Notes: a model not told the origin generated them from the letters alone. A stretch of DNA of 64,000 bases from RYN-230 sp963770545 (GCA_963770545.1 CAVYQF010000036.1:62001-126000); one strand, 5' to 3'. Numbered from the stretch's first letter, positions 34,001 through 42,407 are shown. Made by a program: numbers and translations.

Positions 34001-34073
34001 GCGGGTGACGGGGGATCCGGGTCACGCGGCACGCGTCGAGGTCAGACAGTCGCTGCCACGCCGTTCCCGTCAT
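31059..34073 (-). CDS. HerA/VirB4-like hexameric ATPase, 1004 residues
   Basis: The N-terminal 360 residues match no domain I know. The RecA-like core has Walker A FVCGATGAGKSQTV (about 368-375), PAKAEYRLM, a Walker B-type HLSVFEEAHRLLRRPED (about 613), then IIAEQIPAKIIPDAVKNTAVKIVHRLPAADDREMVGATMNM, typical of HerA/VirB4/TraC-like DNA-pumping ATPases. A C-terminal 300-residue region of unknown type begins with a Cys cluster (TCGPDCRATPC, about 755). ATG at 34073 follows GGGGA with good spacing. It is followed after three bases by the zeta-toxin gene. HerA-like ATPases appear in DNA transfer and in several anti-phage systems. Confidence 0.82.
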   Translation of the reverse strand: MTGTAWQRLSDLDACRVTRIPRHPQDAAADPSHPADRDTGRPQRAAALASAYHAGISRQTDAGPVAIGWVRVASGGPVDVLLAGSALRGSPRPGPGHEISLALPAGALGQVIAPGGMAAAMNALPCWTRISGIADGLLAEEGPNLQLDRASLEECLLAAWDGPFGWLILADPLARSEIADYAAQVADRQRLASAMAERDPEKAVQAHRLEQRHTELRQALSSGLWQLHILAGAPDPAAAARVAGLFCASADLHGLPYALTPSISLTEPLPELLGTQPDVLAPSRTDSSAAFPFHASTLLLATLARVPEVEVPGVRLALRPEFDVTPEPPPRDENRAAPLPLGQVLDRNGVPAGNLSLPTASLNRHVFVCGATGAGKSQTVRALLEGASGAGLPWLVVEPAKAEYRLMSVRLNGTARGVVRIRPGEADQIAAGINPLAPAVDAAGRRFPLQTHADLVRALFLASFAADEPFPQVLSAAVTRVYEEAGWDLALGEPVTPGVQPRYPTLGDLQAAAERIVSEIGYGREITDNVRGFITVRVSSLRLGTTGRFFEGGHPIDFGKLMARNVVFEIEDVGDDRDKAFLMGTVLIQLTEHLRLQARASGAATNPALRHLSVFEEAHRLLRRPEDHRSGTGATAHAVEMFAGLLAEIRAYGEGLIIAEQIPAKIIPDAVKNTAVKIVHRLPAADDREMVGATMNMTDSQSRYLVTLPPGQAAVFSDGMDYPVLAAMPDGTAREATAAAVTASPAGIVSPRSGTCGPDCRATPCTLRDMRAAQRTLIAEPGLVLWAEVAVLAHLTGWLMPTPVTGSELAHRVAALSADVRVRDCAVSHAVDAAVAARASTFSTRVSADALASHVAAALRRWIADGGRECEFPEPQWLAPAFRWALILDDLKTLDRKTPGSGRHPQTAEWEASAGRSISGETCASQIGVVQRWYDADQRDPADVRRIAFGTVRPATVETVVGAKSGDEDWEQRLSEALTQLHDCRWPLDYLRGSTGITASGVGR

Positions 34074-34223
34074 CGATGTCCCCAGGCTCCGTCGGCTGAG
34101 TGCCTTGAACCTCAGGGTAATCAGGCGGTGCACAATTTGTGTGCGGACGTTCGTGATTCGTAGCATTTCCCTCACTTGGCGTCGCTGGCTGGGGGGTTGC
34201 GGACGGCCGGGAAAGCTCCGGGA

Positions 34224-34547
34224 TTACCCGCGCGGTGACGGGGTGAGCGCCGCGCGGAGTTCGCTGATGTCTGCGGTGATGACGAGCCAGGGAGTGCCGG
34301 TTGTACCGGGCTTGGCGCGGGCGACGTACCGACGGGCGCGACCTGGATAGCACTCAATGCCAAGGAAGTGGTCTGGGCATTGCCCGGCGAGGGTGGCTAA
34401 CTCGCGGTGTGCCCGCTGTTCGGCAAGGAGGACGGCCTGCGGATGCTCTAGGGCGGCCCTCGTGATTTCGGTGAGGGCTGTTGGTGGAGCGGGTTCCTGC
34501 TCCTGGTCGCTGATGGTGCGGGGGGCGGCTGGGTCGTTGCGTGTCAT
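34224..34547 (-). CDS. Small hypothetical protein, first gene of the HerA operon
   Basis: This 107-residue protein has a polar N-terminus, a helix (LTEITRAALEHPQAVLLAEQRAHRELATLAGQ) and a short mixed C-terminal part with PWLVITADISELRAAL. No family is recognised. GGAG lies nine bases before the ATG. It is divergent from the short GntR gene, with an inverted-repeat promoter region between, and 150 bases upstream of the HerA-like gene. Confidence 0.6.
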   Translation of the reverse strand: MTRNDPAAPRTISDQEQEPAPPTALTEITRAALEHPQAVLLAEQRAHRELATLAGQCPDHFLGIECYPGRARRYVARAKPGTTGTPWLVITADISELRAALTPSPRG

Positions 34548-34599
34548 GTCGGCGTGCTCCGAGTGGCTGGATGGCCGTGATGAGACGCGTATCAGTATA

Positions 34600-34623
34600 G
34601 CTCTATAAGAGCTCTATAAGAGC
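34600..34623. promoter_or_regulatory. Overlapping inverted repeats, candidate GntR operator
   Basis: Two overlapping copies of GCTCTATAAGAGC (5-bp arms around ATA) form a 24-base symmetric site between the divergent small gene and the short GntR gene. The AT-rich centre also resembles a -10 region, so bound regulator could block both promoters. Confidence 0.65.
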
Positions 34624-34679
34624 ACTACGAAAGCTCTCTGATTGATATACGCAGGTCAGGGGTAGCTACTGTCACGTGG

Positions 34680-34928
34680 GTGAGCGACATAGCCGCGCCG
34701 GGTGGAGGTCAGGAGGAACTCGCCTATGTCCGCGTCGCTAAGGACATCGCGGCTCGGATTGCCTCAGGAGAACTGGCTTCAGGCACTCGGTTGCGCGCTG
34801 AGCGGGACCTGGCTGCTCACTACGGCGTCTCCTACGGGACAGTGCGCCGCGCCATGAAAGAACTCCGCGACCAGGGTCTGATCGCCACGATCCATGGACG
34901 CGGAACCTTCGTGAACAACCCGTCTTAG
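34680..34928 (+). CDS. Short GntR-family regulator (DNA-binding domain only)
   Basis: This 82-residue protein consists almost only of a GntR winged helix (VRVAKDIAARIASGELASGTRLRAERDLAAHYGVSYGTVRRAMKELRDQGLIATIHGRGTFV). It lacks an effector domain. Short GntR proteins of this kind often control accessory or integrative-element genes in actinomycetes. The GTG at 34680 follows CACGTGG without a clear Shine-Dalgarno. It probably binds the repeats at 34600-34623 and controls the HerA-zeta operon. Confidence 0.82.
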   Translation: MSDIAAPGGGQEELAYVRVAKDIAARIASGELASGTRLRAERDLAAHYGVSYGTVRRAMKELRDQGLIATIHGRGTFVNNPS

Positions 34929-34959
34929 ACACCTGATCCCGGGGGACGGCGCGGCGCGC

Positions 34960-35062
34960 GGTGGCCCTGCTCCGGGTAGAGGGAGCGGTGGCCGTGCTCC
35001 GTGAAGAGGGATTGGTGCCGACCATCCCCCAGCGCGGCAGCTACGTCGCTCAGAGAGCATGA
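34960..35062 (+). pseudogene. 3' fragment of a second GntR gene
   Basis: One frame ends AVLREEGLVPTIPQRGSYVAQRA before a TGA at 35060, which is the recognition-wing end of a GntR domain and parallels MKELRDQGLIATIHGRGTFV in the intact neighbour. The 5' part is missing. It is probably a recombination scar. Confidence 0.55.
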
Positions 35063-35157
35063 TCGCGTTACCGTGGTGGATTTGGCCCCGCCCGCGGGGC
35101 AAAAGCTACCACGCTAACGCGTCGCTGCGGAGTCCCCGGCGGAGTTCTCCGTGGGTC

Positions 35158-35262
35158 AGCGGCGCAGACCCCCCGCCGCGCAGACCCCCCGCGGCGCCGA
35201 CCCCCCGCGGCGCCGACGGCGCAGACCCCTCAGCGGAGTCAGCGGCGCAGACCCCCCGCGGA
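35158..35262. repeat. Degenerate GC-rich tandem repeats
   Basis: Repeated blocks of GCGCAGACCCCCCGCGGCGCC and variants fill the region between the GntR fragment and the end of otsA and extend into its last codons. The unit length is irregular. Confidence 0.75.
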
Positions 35263-36999
35263 GCCAGCGGCTGAGTCCCCACGAGAGACCCCGGTCCCGT
35301 CTATAGCGGAGTCCCCGGCCGGGTAAGCAGCCGAGCCAGCATCCAACCCCGCCGCAGAGCCCCCGGACCCAGAGCCCCGCAACGGGACCTCGCAGAGGGC
35401 GTCCAGGTACGTCTTGGCCCAGTACGCCACGTCATGCTCCAAAACCCTGCGCCGCATCGACCGCATCCGCCGCCGGGCTTCAGCGGGGGAGACGGTCGCG
35501 GCCCGGACGATGGCGTCCTTCAGCCCCTCGATGTCGTGCGGGTTGACGATGAACGCGCCGCTCAGCTCGTCCGCCGCGCCGGTGAACTCGCTCAGCACCA
35601 GCGCGCCGGTGTCGTCGTAGCGGCAGGCCACGTACTCCTTGGCGACGAGGTTCATCCCGTCCCGCAGCGGGGTGACCAGCATCACGTCAGCCGCCAGGTA
35701 CAGCGCGGCCATTTCTTCCCGGGGGTAAGACTGGTGCAGGTAGTTGATGGGGGCGACGCCTACCTCACCATGCTCCCCATTGATCCGGCCGACCGTGACC
35801 TCGACGGCGTCCCGCAGCTGGCGGTACTCCTCCACTCGCTCCCGGCTCGGGCTGGCCACCTGGACCAGCACCGCACCAGGCGGTCCGAGCCGGCCCTCGT
35901 CGAGGATCTCGCCGTAGGCCTTGAGCCGGTGCAGGATGCCCTTGGTGTAGTCCAGCCGGTCGATGCCCAGCAGCACGATGTCCGGTTTGCCCAGGGCCTC
36001 GCGGATCTCCTGGGCCCGGGCTCGCACATCCGGCTCCCGGGCGATCTTCTCGAATCCGCGCGTGTCGATCGAGATGGGGAACGCCGCGGCGCGGACGTCA
36101 CGCCCGCTCTGGAAGTGATGCTGCGCCACCCGCTGGCGCCGGATGCTTCGCCCGGTGGTCTGCGTGGTCGAGTCGTCGAACTCGGCGTCCGGGACCCGGA
36201 TCAGCGAACCTCGGGTGGCCAGTCCCGCTGCCCGGCGGCAGGCGCGCAAAAAGTTGGTGGCGTCACTCTGCCGCTGGAATCCCAGCAGGTCCGCGCCGAG
36301 CAGCCCACGGACGATCTGCCGCCGCCAGGGCAGCTGGGCGAAGATCTCGTAACCGGGGAACGGGATGTGGGTGAAGTGGCCGATGCGGACGTCGGTCCGC
36401 AGTTCGCGCACCATCCCGGGCACGAGCTGGAGCTGGTAGTCGTGCACCCATACGGTCGCGCCGCGGGCGGCCTGGGCCACGACGACCTCCGCATAGCGCC
36501 GGTTCACCCGGACATACGCGTCCCACCACTCACGGTGGAACTCGGGTTGGGCGATGACGTCGTGATAGAGGGGCCACAGCGTGGCGTTACAGAAGCCTTC
36601 GTAATACTCGGCGACCTCTTCTTCCGACAAGCCCACGCTGACCAGGTGCATCCCGTTGGTGTCGAACGGCTCCGGCGCGTCGCCCGCCGTGCCCGGCCAG
36701 CCCACCCAGGCTCCACCGGCGGAACGCATCACCGGTTCGAGCGCGGTCACCAGGCCACCGGGGCTGGGCCGCCACTCGGTTTCGCCGTCCGGTCCCTCGG
36801 TCCGGTCCACCGGCAGTCGGCTGGCCGCAACCACGAAGTTGTACTCGCCGTAAGCAGCCGTGGTCTCATCCTCCCTGTCGCTGGGCTCATACTGTCCTCG
36901 GCCAGGCCGGGGCCGGCCCAGGCGGGCGCTCGTTACCGGCCAGCAGTTCCCCCGGCTGGCCCCGCGAAACAAGCCTATCCCGTGCGTCAGTTGCGGCAT
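35239..36999 (-). CDS. otsA: Trehalose-6-phosphate synthase
   Basis: The protein has up to 586 residues with the GT20 motifs VVAASRLPVD, VWVHDYQLQLVPGMV, HIPFPGYEIFAQLPWR, GIDRLDYTKGI, LVTPLRDGMNLVAKEYVA and LSEFTGAADELSGA. It joins UDP-glucose (or GDP-glucose) to glucose-6-phosphate for the protectant trehalose. No otsB phosphatase gene is adjacent. The last 45 residues are Gly/Ser/Ala-rich and run into a GC-rich repeat array. The start is uncertain: ATG at 36999 is the only ATG near, but lacks a good ribosome-binding site, and about 45 residues precede the conserved core. Confidence 0.92.
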   Translation of the reverse strand: MPQLTHGIGLFRGASRGNCWPVTSARLGRPRPGRGQYEPSDREDETTAAYGEYNFVVAASRLPVDRTEGPDGETEWRPSPGGLVTALEPVMRSAGGAWVGWPGTAGDAPEPFDTNGMHLVSVGLSEEEVAEYYEGFCNATLWPLYHDVIAQPEFHREWWDAYVRVNRRYAEVVVAQAARGATVWVHDYQLQLVPGMVRELRTDVRIGHFTHIPFPGYEIFAQLPWRRQIVRGLLGADLLGFQRQSDATNFLRACRRAAGLATRGSLIRVPDAEFDDSTTQTTGRSIRRQRVAQHHFQSGRDVRAAAFPISIDTRGFEKIAREPDVRARAQEIREALGKPDIVLLGIDRLDYTKGILHRLKAYGEILDEGRLGPPGAVLVQVASPSRERVEEYRQLRDAVEVTVGRINGEHGEVGVAPINYLHQSYPREEMAALYLAADVMLVTPLRDGMNLVAKEYVACRYDDTGALVLSEFTGAADELSGAFIVNPHDIEGLKDAIVRAATVSPAEARRRMRSMRRRVLEHDVAYWAKTYLDALCEVPLRGSGSGGSAAGLDAGSAAYPAGDSAIDGTGVSRGDSAAGSAGGLRR

Positions 37000-37028
37000 T
37001 GCTACCGCTGACGGTACTTCTATACCCA

Positions 37029-40000
37029 CTAACGAAGGGCGGGGTCCCTCTCCCCGAGCGGACCGCCCTGAGCCGCCGCGGGACTGCCGTCCACTCCTGG
37101 AGCGGTCCCACTGGTCGGCGGCGGGCCCGCGTGGTTCAAACCCGCGGGGGGCTGCGGCCCAGTGGGAGTCTCCTGGCCGCTGTTACGGGGCGCCCGGTTC
37201 CGGGGCAGGAAGTTGAGCAGCACGGCGAGCAGGATGATGCCGCCGAGCAAGGCCAGCCCGGCCCACCAGCTGTTGCGCAGCCACGGCAGGACATCGCGCG
37301 GGACCCACCCGGCCGTGCTGCTCCCCTTCTTGCCCCACAGTTCGGCGCGCACCCAGGGGACGGTGAGCACCCCCACGGCCGCCACCGCGGTGAAGCCGAT
37401 GAGCGCGCCGAGCAGGCCCCGGTGGATACCCCAGGCCCCGAGGGCGATCAGGTACAGGCCCACCAGGGCGACGACCGTGCCGGTCAGGCCGATGATCAAC
37501 GCTCCCTGAGTGGCCATGACGATCCCGACGATGGCAAGTCCCAGGCCGACCAGCAGGACGTTGCGGCTGCTCCCGCCGACGGCCTTAGTGGCCTGATAAC
37601 CGGTCCGGGTCACGGCCCGGGCACTGGTCAGGATGGGCCGGATCGATTTCGGCACTTCCGGGGCAACGGTAAGAGCGGCGGTAGCCACCGCGCCGGCCTT
37701 GGTGGCGGTCTCGAGGAAGACCGGGGTGCGCTCTTCCCCGGCCAGGGTCTCCTCACGCACGGGGCAGGTCGGCAGCAGGGCGGCGAGGTCCTTGGCGCTT
37801 CCCGTGTCCTTCACGCCGCGCACGCGGGTGACCCACGGGTCCGGCGACTTGCCCGTCAACTTGGCCGTGTGCCCGTCATTGGGCGCCATGCACTCCGCAA
37901 CGGTAGGCAGTTCATTGGCAGCAATGCGCTCCTGCCAGGCCTGGGCCAGGAACAAGGCAGAGCTGGGCAGGCTGACCGGAATCGCGGCGTTGGGGTCGCC
38001 GAGGAAGTCGAGGTCCTTCTCCAGGCAGTCACCGGGCAGGCCCGCGGGCAGCCCGAGGGCCTCGCGCAGCACGGTCGCGAAGTTTCTGGCCCGCTCGGCG
38101 CGTGGCCAGTCGTAGCGGTTCTCGATCACGGCCAGGATGCGCCGTGGGTCCAGCAGGATGTGCACCAGCCAGCCGCTGCCGTCCAGGCGTCCCCACATCC
38201 AGTCGTAGGCGCGCCAGGAATTCTTGTAGAAGGCGGCGAAGTGGTGCAGTTCCACCCCGCGCAGCTTGGTTACCCGGTCCTGGTTTGGCGACAGCAGCGT
38301 CCGGGTGTTGGCGCTGACCTGAATGAACTCCACCGGCTGGTCGATCACCGGCTGAGCGGGCTGCAGGGCCCGCTCGGTGACCGTGAGGTTGAGCAGCAGG
38401 TCTATCATCGCCGCCGGATCGCTGGCCAACCCCAGGTAATCACGGTAGGTCGCCAGCCCCTGGGCGGCTTCCCGGCGTGATTTCCGGCCGTCAGCGATGG
38501 TCAGAGGGGCGAGGTCGCGGAGCAGATCGATGGCTGCCACCGCGAGTTCCTGCCAGGCATTGGCGAGCGAGGCCGAGCGGTCAGTCCCGATGAGCAGAAC
38601 CCGGCGCTTCTGATCAGCCAGCGCCAGGACGAGTGTGGTGAGGCTGGCCGGAGGCCGGCCTGCCGCCGGTTCCGCGCCCTCACGCACGGTGCGGGCCACG
38701 TCCAGGTCATCGTCGTCTCCGGAAGGCAGACCCTCCAGGGCGGCGGTGATGGCAGCGTGATGGCGGTCGAGCATCTGCCGCTGGCCGGGGTCAGTAGCCC
38801 GCTGATAACCCAGCCGGATCAGGTGCTTCAGCGTACCGTGAGCCCCGCGCACCGCGGGAAGACCGAAACGGGCCGCCCGGCCGACCGGGTCGGGGGCGAA
38901 GTCCTCCCAGGCGGCCGAGGCCGCCCCCTCGTCCCGGAGCATGTCGCCCGGCGTCTGGTCCTGGTCTGCCACTCCCGCCGCTCCCGTCGGGCCCGGGGCC
39001 GGTCCGGCGCCCAGCGCGGCCGGATTCCACCCCGCGCCCAGGATCGTCGTCATCGCCGTGGTCAGCCGTTCCTGTTCCGGGGTGGTCGCGGAGAGGCTGG
39101 CGGGCAGGAGAGCCGTGTCCCAGCCCTCCGGCAGGCGCTCCAGGGCCGAGACCGCGCGCATGACCTCGGCGAGCAGCGGCTGGGCCAGGCCCCGGCCCTG
39201 CTGGATCTGGTAGTCAACCAGCAGGGTGGGGGTGACCAGGCGGCCCGGAGACAGGCGGGCCCCCATGCCTGCGAGGGCCCGGCGCAGATCGCTCGCGGCG
39301 GTGAGCTGGTCATTGTGGTCCCGGATCAGCTGCAGCTCACTGGCGACAGACTGGCTCAGCTGGGCGTCCAGGTCCATCTTGAGCGCCTGGACCAGGGTCG
39401 GCGGTTTCGCCCACTGGTCCGCGGGCGGCGACTGCCCGGCGTTGGCCGTCACCCCGCCATCGGGAACCACGAACGCCAGGACCCGGCGGACCTCCCGGGC
39501 GGCCCGGCGGCTGAACACGGTGGACAGCAGCGGGGCGATCGGCCGGTTCGCGAGCAGGCCGCCGTCCGCGACCCAGTGGCTGCGGGTCATGTTGGCAAAA
39601 CCGGCCATGTCGGGCCGGGGCGGGACACCCTTCACTCCGGTGACCTTCTGGTGGACCGGGACAAACGAGGGCTCAAACGCCCCCGGGAACGAGGCACTAC
39701 ACCGCGCCGCCAGGGCCAGGGCGTCCAGGGACGACCGGTCCGCAGGATCAGGCGCGAGATCGTTCTGGTGGAACGTGAAGAGGCCATGGTGGTCCACATC
39801 GGGCACCACGGTTCCGTAGTCGTCGGTGAACCGGCTCGTCTCCCCGGACATCATCGTCGTGGTGATGAACACGGTGGTGTCGGGCGGAGTGACCGGAGCG
39901 AACGGTTCCCCCGTCTTCGGGCGCCCGGCCCAGAATTCCTCGATCCCCTGGGCCAGCTGGGTGAACAGCACTTTGTCGCCCTGCATGAGGGACGGGGGGT

Positions 40001-40733
40001 TGCGTTCCCCGGGATCTCGCAGGAGCAGGTCCATCGAGCCGGTCCTGAGCCATAGGTCACGCAGCAGGGCCAGATCGGATCCCGCCGCGCTGGACAGCCC
40101 GAGAAGCGCGGCGTTGACCCCGCCGGCGCTGGTCCCCGCGAGCACGTCCACCGTGACGGTGATGTCGAGGCAGTCCAGGAGTCCCCGGTACAGATTGCGT
40201 ACCTGCGCGTCCCAGTCCGCTGGAGAGGCTGGTCCGCGTCTGGGACCGGTCCCGGCCTCAGCAGGGGTCCCCGCTCCGGCGGGCGGGCCGGAGTCGCGCT
40301 GAAGCGACCGGCTCGCCTGCTGGAGCAGGTTGATTTCCCGCGCCACCCCGCCCATCCAGACCGCCAGACTCACCCCGCCGGACATGGCGACGGCGAACCG
40401 CACGTCCTGGGTGGTGCCCAGGTCGGCGTCTACCGGGTCTGAGGCGACTAGGTCCGGAGCGGCTGGGTCAAGGGCGCCTGTGTCCGCAGCGGCTGTATCC
40501 GGAGCGGCTGTGTCCGGAGCGGCTGGGCCTGGGGCGCCTGTGTCCGGGGCGCCTGTGTCCGGGGCAGCTGGGCCTGGGGCGCCTGTGTCCGGGGCGCCTG
40601 TGTCCGGGGCAGCTGGGCCTGGGGCGACCGCGCCCGGACCCGGAGCGCCCGGGTCCGGGGCGAGGTCCTGCGGCTGCGACACAGCAGGGCCGTTAGGTTG
40701 GGCCCCCTTGGGATCTAGCGGTTCGGCTGGCAC
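37029..40733 (-). CDS. Large patatin-like protein with C-terminal membrane domain
   Basis: The product has 1234 residues. Residues 1-105 are Ala/Pro/Gly repeats (APDTG units). A patatin domain follows: SGGVSLAVWMGGVAREI (oxyanion loop), LAGTSAGGVNAALLG (nucleophile Ser) and VADGGLLANRPI (catalytic Asp). The central 600 residues resemble the DUF3376-type extension of actinobacterial patatin-like proteins. Near the C-terminus about four to five membrane segments (NVLLVGLGLAIVGIVMA to WWAGLALLGGIILLAVLLNF) anchor it, with a Pro-rich tail. The predicted role is membrane lipid hydrolysis. GTG is preceded by GGGGG. Confidence 0.85.
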   Translation of the reverse strand: MPAEPLDPKGAQPNGPAVSQPQDLAPDPGAPGPGAVAPGPAAPDTGAPDTGAPGPAAPDTGAPDTGAPGPAAPDTAAPDTAAADTGALDPAAPDLVASDPVDADLGTTQDVRFAVAMSGGVSLAVWMGGVAREINLLQQASRSLQRDSGPPAGAGTPAEAGTGPRRGPASPADWDAQVRNLYRGLLDCLDITVTVDVLAGTSAGGVNAALLGLSSAAGSDLALLRDLWLRTGSMDLLLRDPGERNPPSLMQGDKVLFTQLAQGIEEFWAGRPKTGEPFAPVTPPDTTVFITTTMMSGETSRFTDDYGTVVPDVDHHGLFTFHQNDLAPDPADRSSLDALALAARCSASFPGAFEPSFVPVHQKVTGVKGVPPRPDMAGFANMTRSHWVADGGLLANRPIAPLLSTVFSRRAAREVRRVLAFVVPDGGVTANAGQSPPADQWAKPPTLVQALKMDLDAQLSQSVASELQLIRDHNDQLTAASDLRRALAGMGARLSPGRLVTPTLLVDYQIQQGRGLAQPLLAEVMRAVSALERLPEGWDTALLPASLSATTPEQERLTTAMTTILGAGWNPAALGAGPAPGPTGAAGVADQDQTPGDMLRDEGAASAAWEDFAPDPVGRAARFGLPAVRGAHGTLKHLIRLGYQRATDPGQRQMLDRHHAAITAALEGLPSGDDDDLDVARTVREGAEPAAGRPPASLTTLVLALADQKRRVLLIGTDRSASLANAWQELAVAAIDLLRDLAPLTIADGRKSRREAAQGLATYRDYLGLASDPAAMIDLLLNLTVTERALQPAQPVIDQPVEFIQVSANTRTLLSPNQDRVTKLRGVELHHFAAFYKNSWRAYDWMWGRLDGSGWLVHILLDPRRILAVIENRYDWPRAERARNFATVLREALGLPAGLPGDCLEKDLDFLGDPNAAIPVSLPSSALFLAQAWQERIAANELPTVAECMAPNDGHTAKLTGKSPDPWVTRVRGVKDTGSAKDLAALLPTCPVREETLAGEERTPVFLETATKAGAVATAALTVAPEVPKSIRPILTSARAVTRTGYQATKAVGGSSRNVLLVGLGLAIVGIVMATQGALIIGLTGTVVALVGLYLIALGAWGIHRGLLGALIGFTAVAAVGVLTVPWVRAELWGKKGSSTAGWVPRDVLPWLRNSWWAGLALLGGIILLAVLLNFLPRNRAPRNSGQETPTGPQPPAGLNHAGPPPTSGTAPGVDGSPAAAQGGPLGERDPALR
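40480..40630. repeat. 45-bp (3 x 15) in-frame tandem repeat
   Basis: Two perfect 45-base units (40525-40569, 40570-40614) with flanking partial 15-base units encode the APGPAAPDTGAPDTG pattern near the N-terminus of the patatin-like protein. Confidence 0.88.
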
Positions 40734-40782
40734 GACATCCCCCCGTCATTGGCATGAGATTCGCCCGCGATCGCGGCGCGGG

Positions 40783-40965
40783 TCAGGTGACCTCCCGGAG
40801 GGTCGCATGGGTCTCCCGCGCGGCAGCTACGGTGCTCGTCTTGGCGATGTCTGCTCCGCCCCCGGCGAGCGTGACGCGCGAAGTCCGCGCGGCCCGGCCG
40901 AGGGAACTGGCCACCGCAGCAGCCTCACGCTCCCGGCCCACAGGTACCGCTAAAGCCATTCCCAT
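40783..40965 (-). CDS. Possible small protein, 60 residues
   Basis: The frame from the ATG at 40965, behind GGGGG, shows strongly GC-biased third positions after the first codons and reads like an Ala-rich amphipathic peptide (VASSLGRAARTSRVTLAGGGADIAKTSTVAAARETH). No family is recognised. It lies upstream of the patatin-like gene on the same strand. Confidence 0.35.
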   Translation of the reverse strand: MGMALAVPVGREREAAAVASSLGRAARTSRVTLAGGGADIAKTSTVAAARETHATLREVT

Positions 40966-41116
40966 GCCAACCCCCGGAATGAGTATGGATCGCATTGGCG
41001 TTTTGCGCTATCTGACCACAGGCCGGATATCGGTATCCGGGTCCCGGATGGGTGCCAGCGGGGTTAGGTCATGGGATGGCCACCAGGGTGGAGACCTCGT
41101 GATGCGGATCCGGGTC

Positions 41117-41560
41117 TTAGCCGGACAGGCTGCTCATTCCCGCCCGGACGCGTTCCGCCGTGGTGTCGAGTTCCCCGCGCGCGGGGGTGCGGGGCCTGGC
41201 CTTGAGCCGGAAGCCATCACCCGGGGTGCGCGGGATCACGTGCAGGTGGACATGGAAGACCTCCTGCCCGGCGGCCACCCCGTCGGCCAGGAAGAAGTTG
41301 ACGCCCTCGCAGGGCACCGCGCTGTTCCGCAACGCCCGGGCCAGCCGGTGAGCCACGGCGAACACGAGGGTGCCAGTGTCCTCGTCGAGGACTTCGAGGC
41401 TGGCCGCGTGCACCCGGGGAACGACCAGCAGGTGCCCGGAGGTCAGCGGCCGGACATCCATGAACGCGACCGTCTGATCGTCTTCGTAGACCTGGCTGGC
41501 CGGCAACTGCCCGGCGATGATGCCGCAGAACACGCACGAGTCCGCCGGGGTAGAGGTCAT
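41117..41560 (-). CDS. HIT-family nucleotide hydrolase/transferase
   Basis: This 147-residue protein has the histidine triad HVHLHVIPR (His103, His105, His107) and an N-terminal CVFC pair of the zinc-binding HINT/HIT type. These proteins cleave nucleoside phosphoramidates or AMP-linked substrates. It is divergent from the SDR gene at 41655, with about 95 bp between. Confidence 0.92.
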   Translation of the reverse strand: MTSTPADSCVFCGIIAGQLPASQVYEDDQTVAFMDVRPLTSGHLLVVPRVHAASLEVLDEDTGTLVFAVAHRLARALRNSAVPCEGVNFFLADGVAAGQEVFHVHLHVIPRTPGDGFRLKARPRTPARGELDTTAERVRAGMSSLSG

Positions 41561-41654
41561 CCCGCTATTGTGCCGGACCAGCGACGTGAGCCGTGGTCAG
41601 GCAGCCCGGGATCAGAACCGGCCCGGCCCAGGCAGTCAGGGATGAGGTCGTCAG

Positions 41655-42407
41655 GTGAATGGACGGGCGGTCCTGGTGACCGGGGCCAGCCGGGGCATCG
41701 GAGCGGCCGTGGCGCACGCGTTCGCGGGCCAGGGTGACCGGGTCGCCGTGCACTACGGCAGCTCGGCCGGGCCGGCCGCCGGGGTGCTGGCCGCCCTGCC
41801 CGGCGATGGCCACATCATGGTCCAGGCCGACCTGGCCGACCCGGACGCGGTGCGCGGCCTGGTGGATCAGGCCGCGAAGGCACTGGGCGGCCTCGACGTG
41901 CTGGTCAACAACGCGGGTGTCTACGCCGCGCAGCCGGTCACCGAGGGAACGTACGAGGAGTGGCAGGCGGCCTGGCAGCACACCCTGACGGTGAACCTCA
42001 CCGGCGCCGCCAACGCGATCTGGTGCGCGGTCCGGCACATGATCGCCGGGGGCGGCGGGCGGATCATCAACGTCTCCTCCCGCGGCGCCTTCCGCGGTGA
42101 GCCGGAGCATCCTGCCTACGCGGCCAGCAAGGCCGGGCTGAACGCGCTCGGCCAGTCGCTGGCCCGCGCGCTGGGCTCGCACGGCATCGCGGTCGCCACC
42201 GTGGCCCCAGGGTTCGTGGACACGGACATGGCGGCCAGCGTCCTGGCCGGGCCGGATGGCGACGAGATCCGCGGGCAGAGTCCGTTCGGCCGGGTGGCCA
42301 GTACCGCGGAGGTCGCGGCCGCCGTGCTGTACCTGGCGTCTGCGCAGGCTGAGTGGGCGAGCGGGACGATCCTCGACCTCAACGGCGCGTCGTACCTGAG
42401 GACGTAG
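41655..42407 (+). CDS. Short-chain dehydrogenase/reductase, FabG-like
   Basis: This 250-residue classical SDR has TGASRGIG (9-16), NNAG, a catalytic INVSSRG serine, YAASK and a C-terminal TILDLNGASYLRT. It resembles 3-oxoacyl-ACP reductase-like enzymes, with unknown substrate. It has a GTG start. Confidence 0.88.
   Translation: MNGRAVLVTGASRGIGAAVAHAFAGQGDRVAVHYGSSAGPAAGVLAALPGDGHIMVQADLADPDAVRGLVDQAAKALGGLDVLVNNAGVYAAQPVTEGTYEEWQAAWQHTLTVNLTGAANAIWCAVRHMIAGGGGRIINVSSRGAFRGEPEHPAYAASKAGLNALGQSLARALGSHGIAVATVAPGFVDTDMAASVLAGPDGDEIRGQSPFGRVASTAEVAAAVLYLASAQAEWASGTILDLNGASYLRT

Noticed and set aside
31059..34073. HerA-like gene as part of an integrative conjugative element
   Set aside because: No relaxase, integrase, excisionase, att repeat or other transfer gene is visible within the window.
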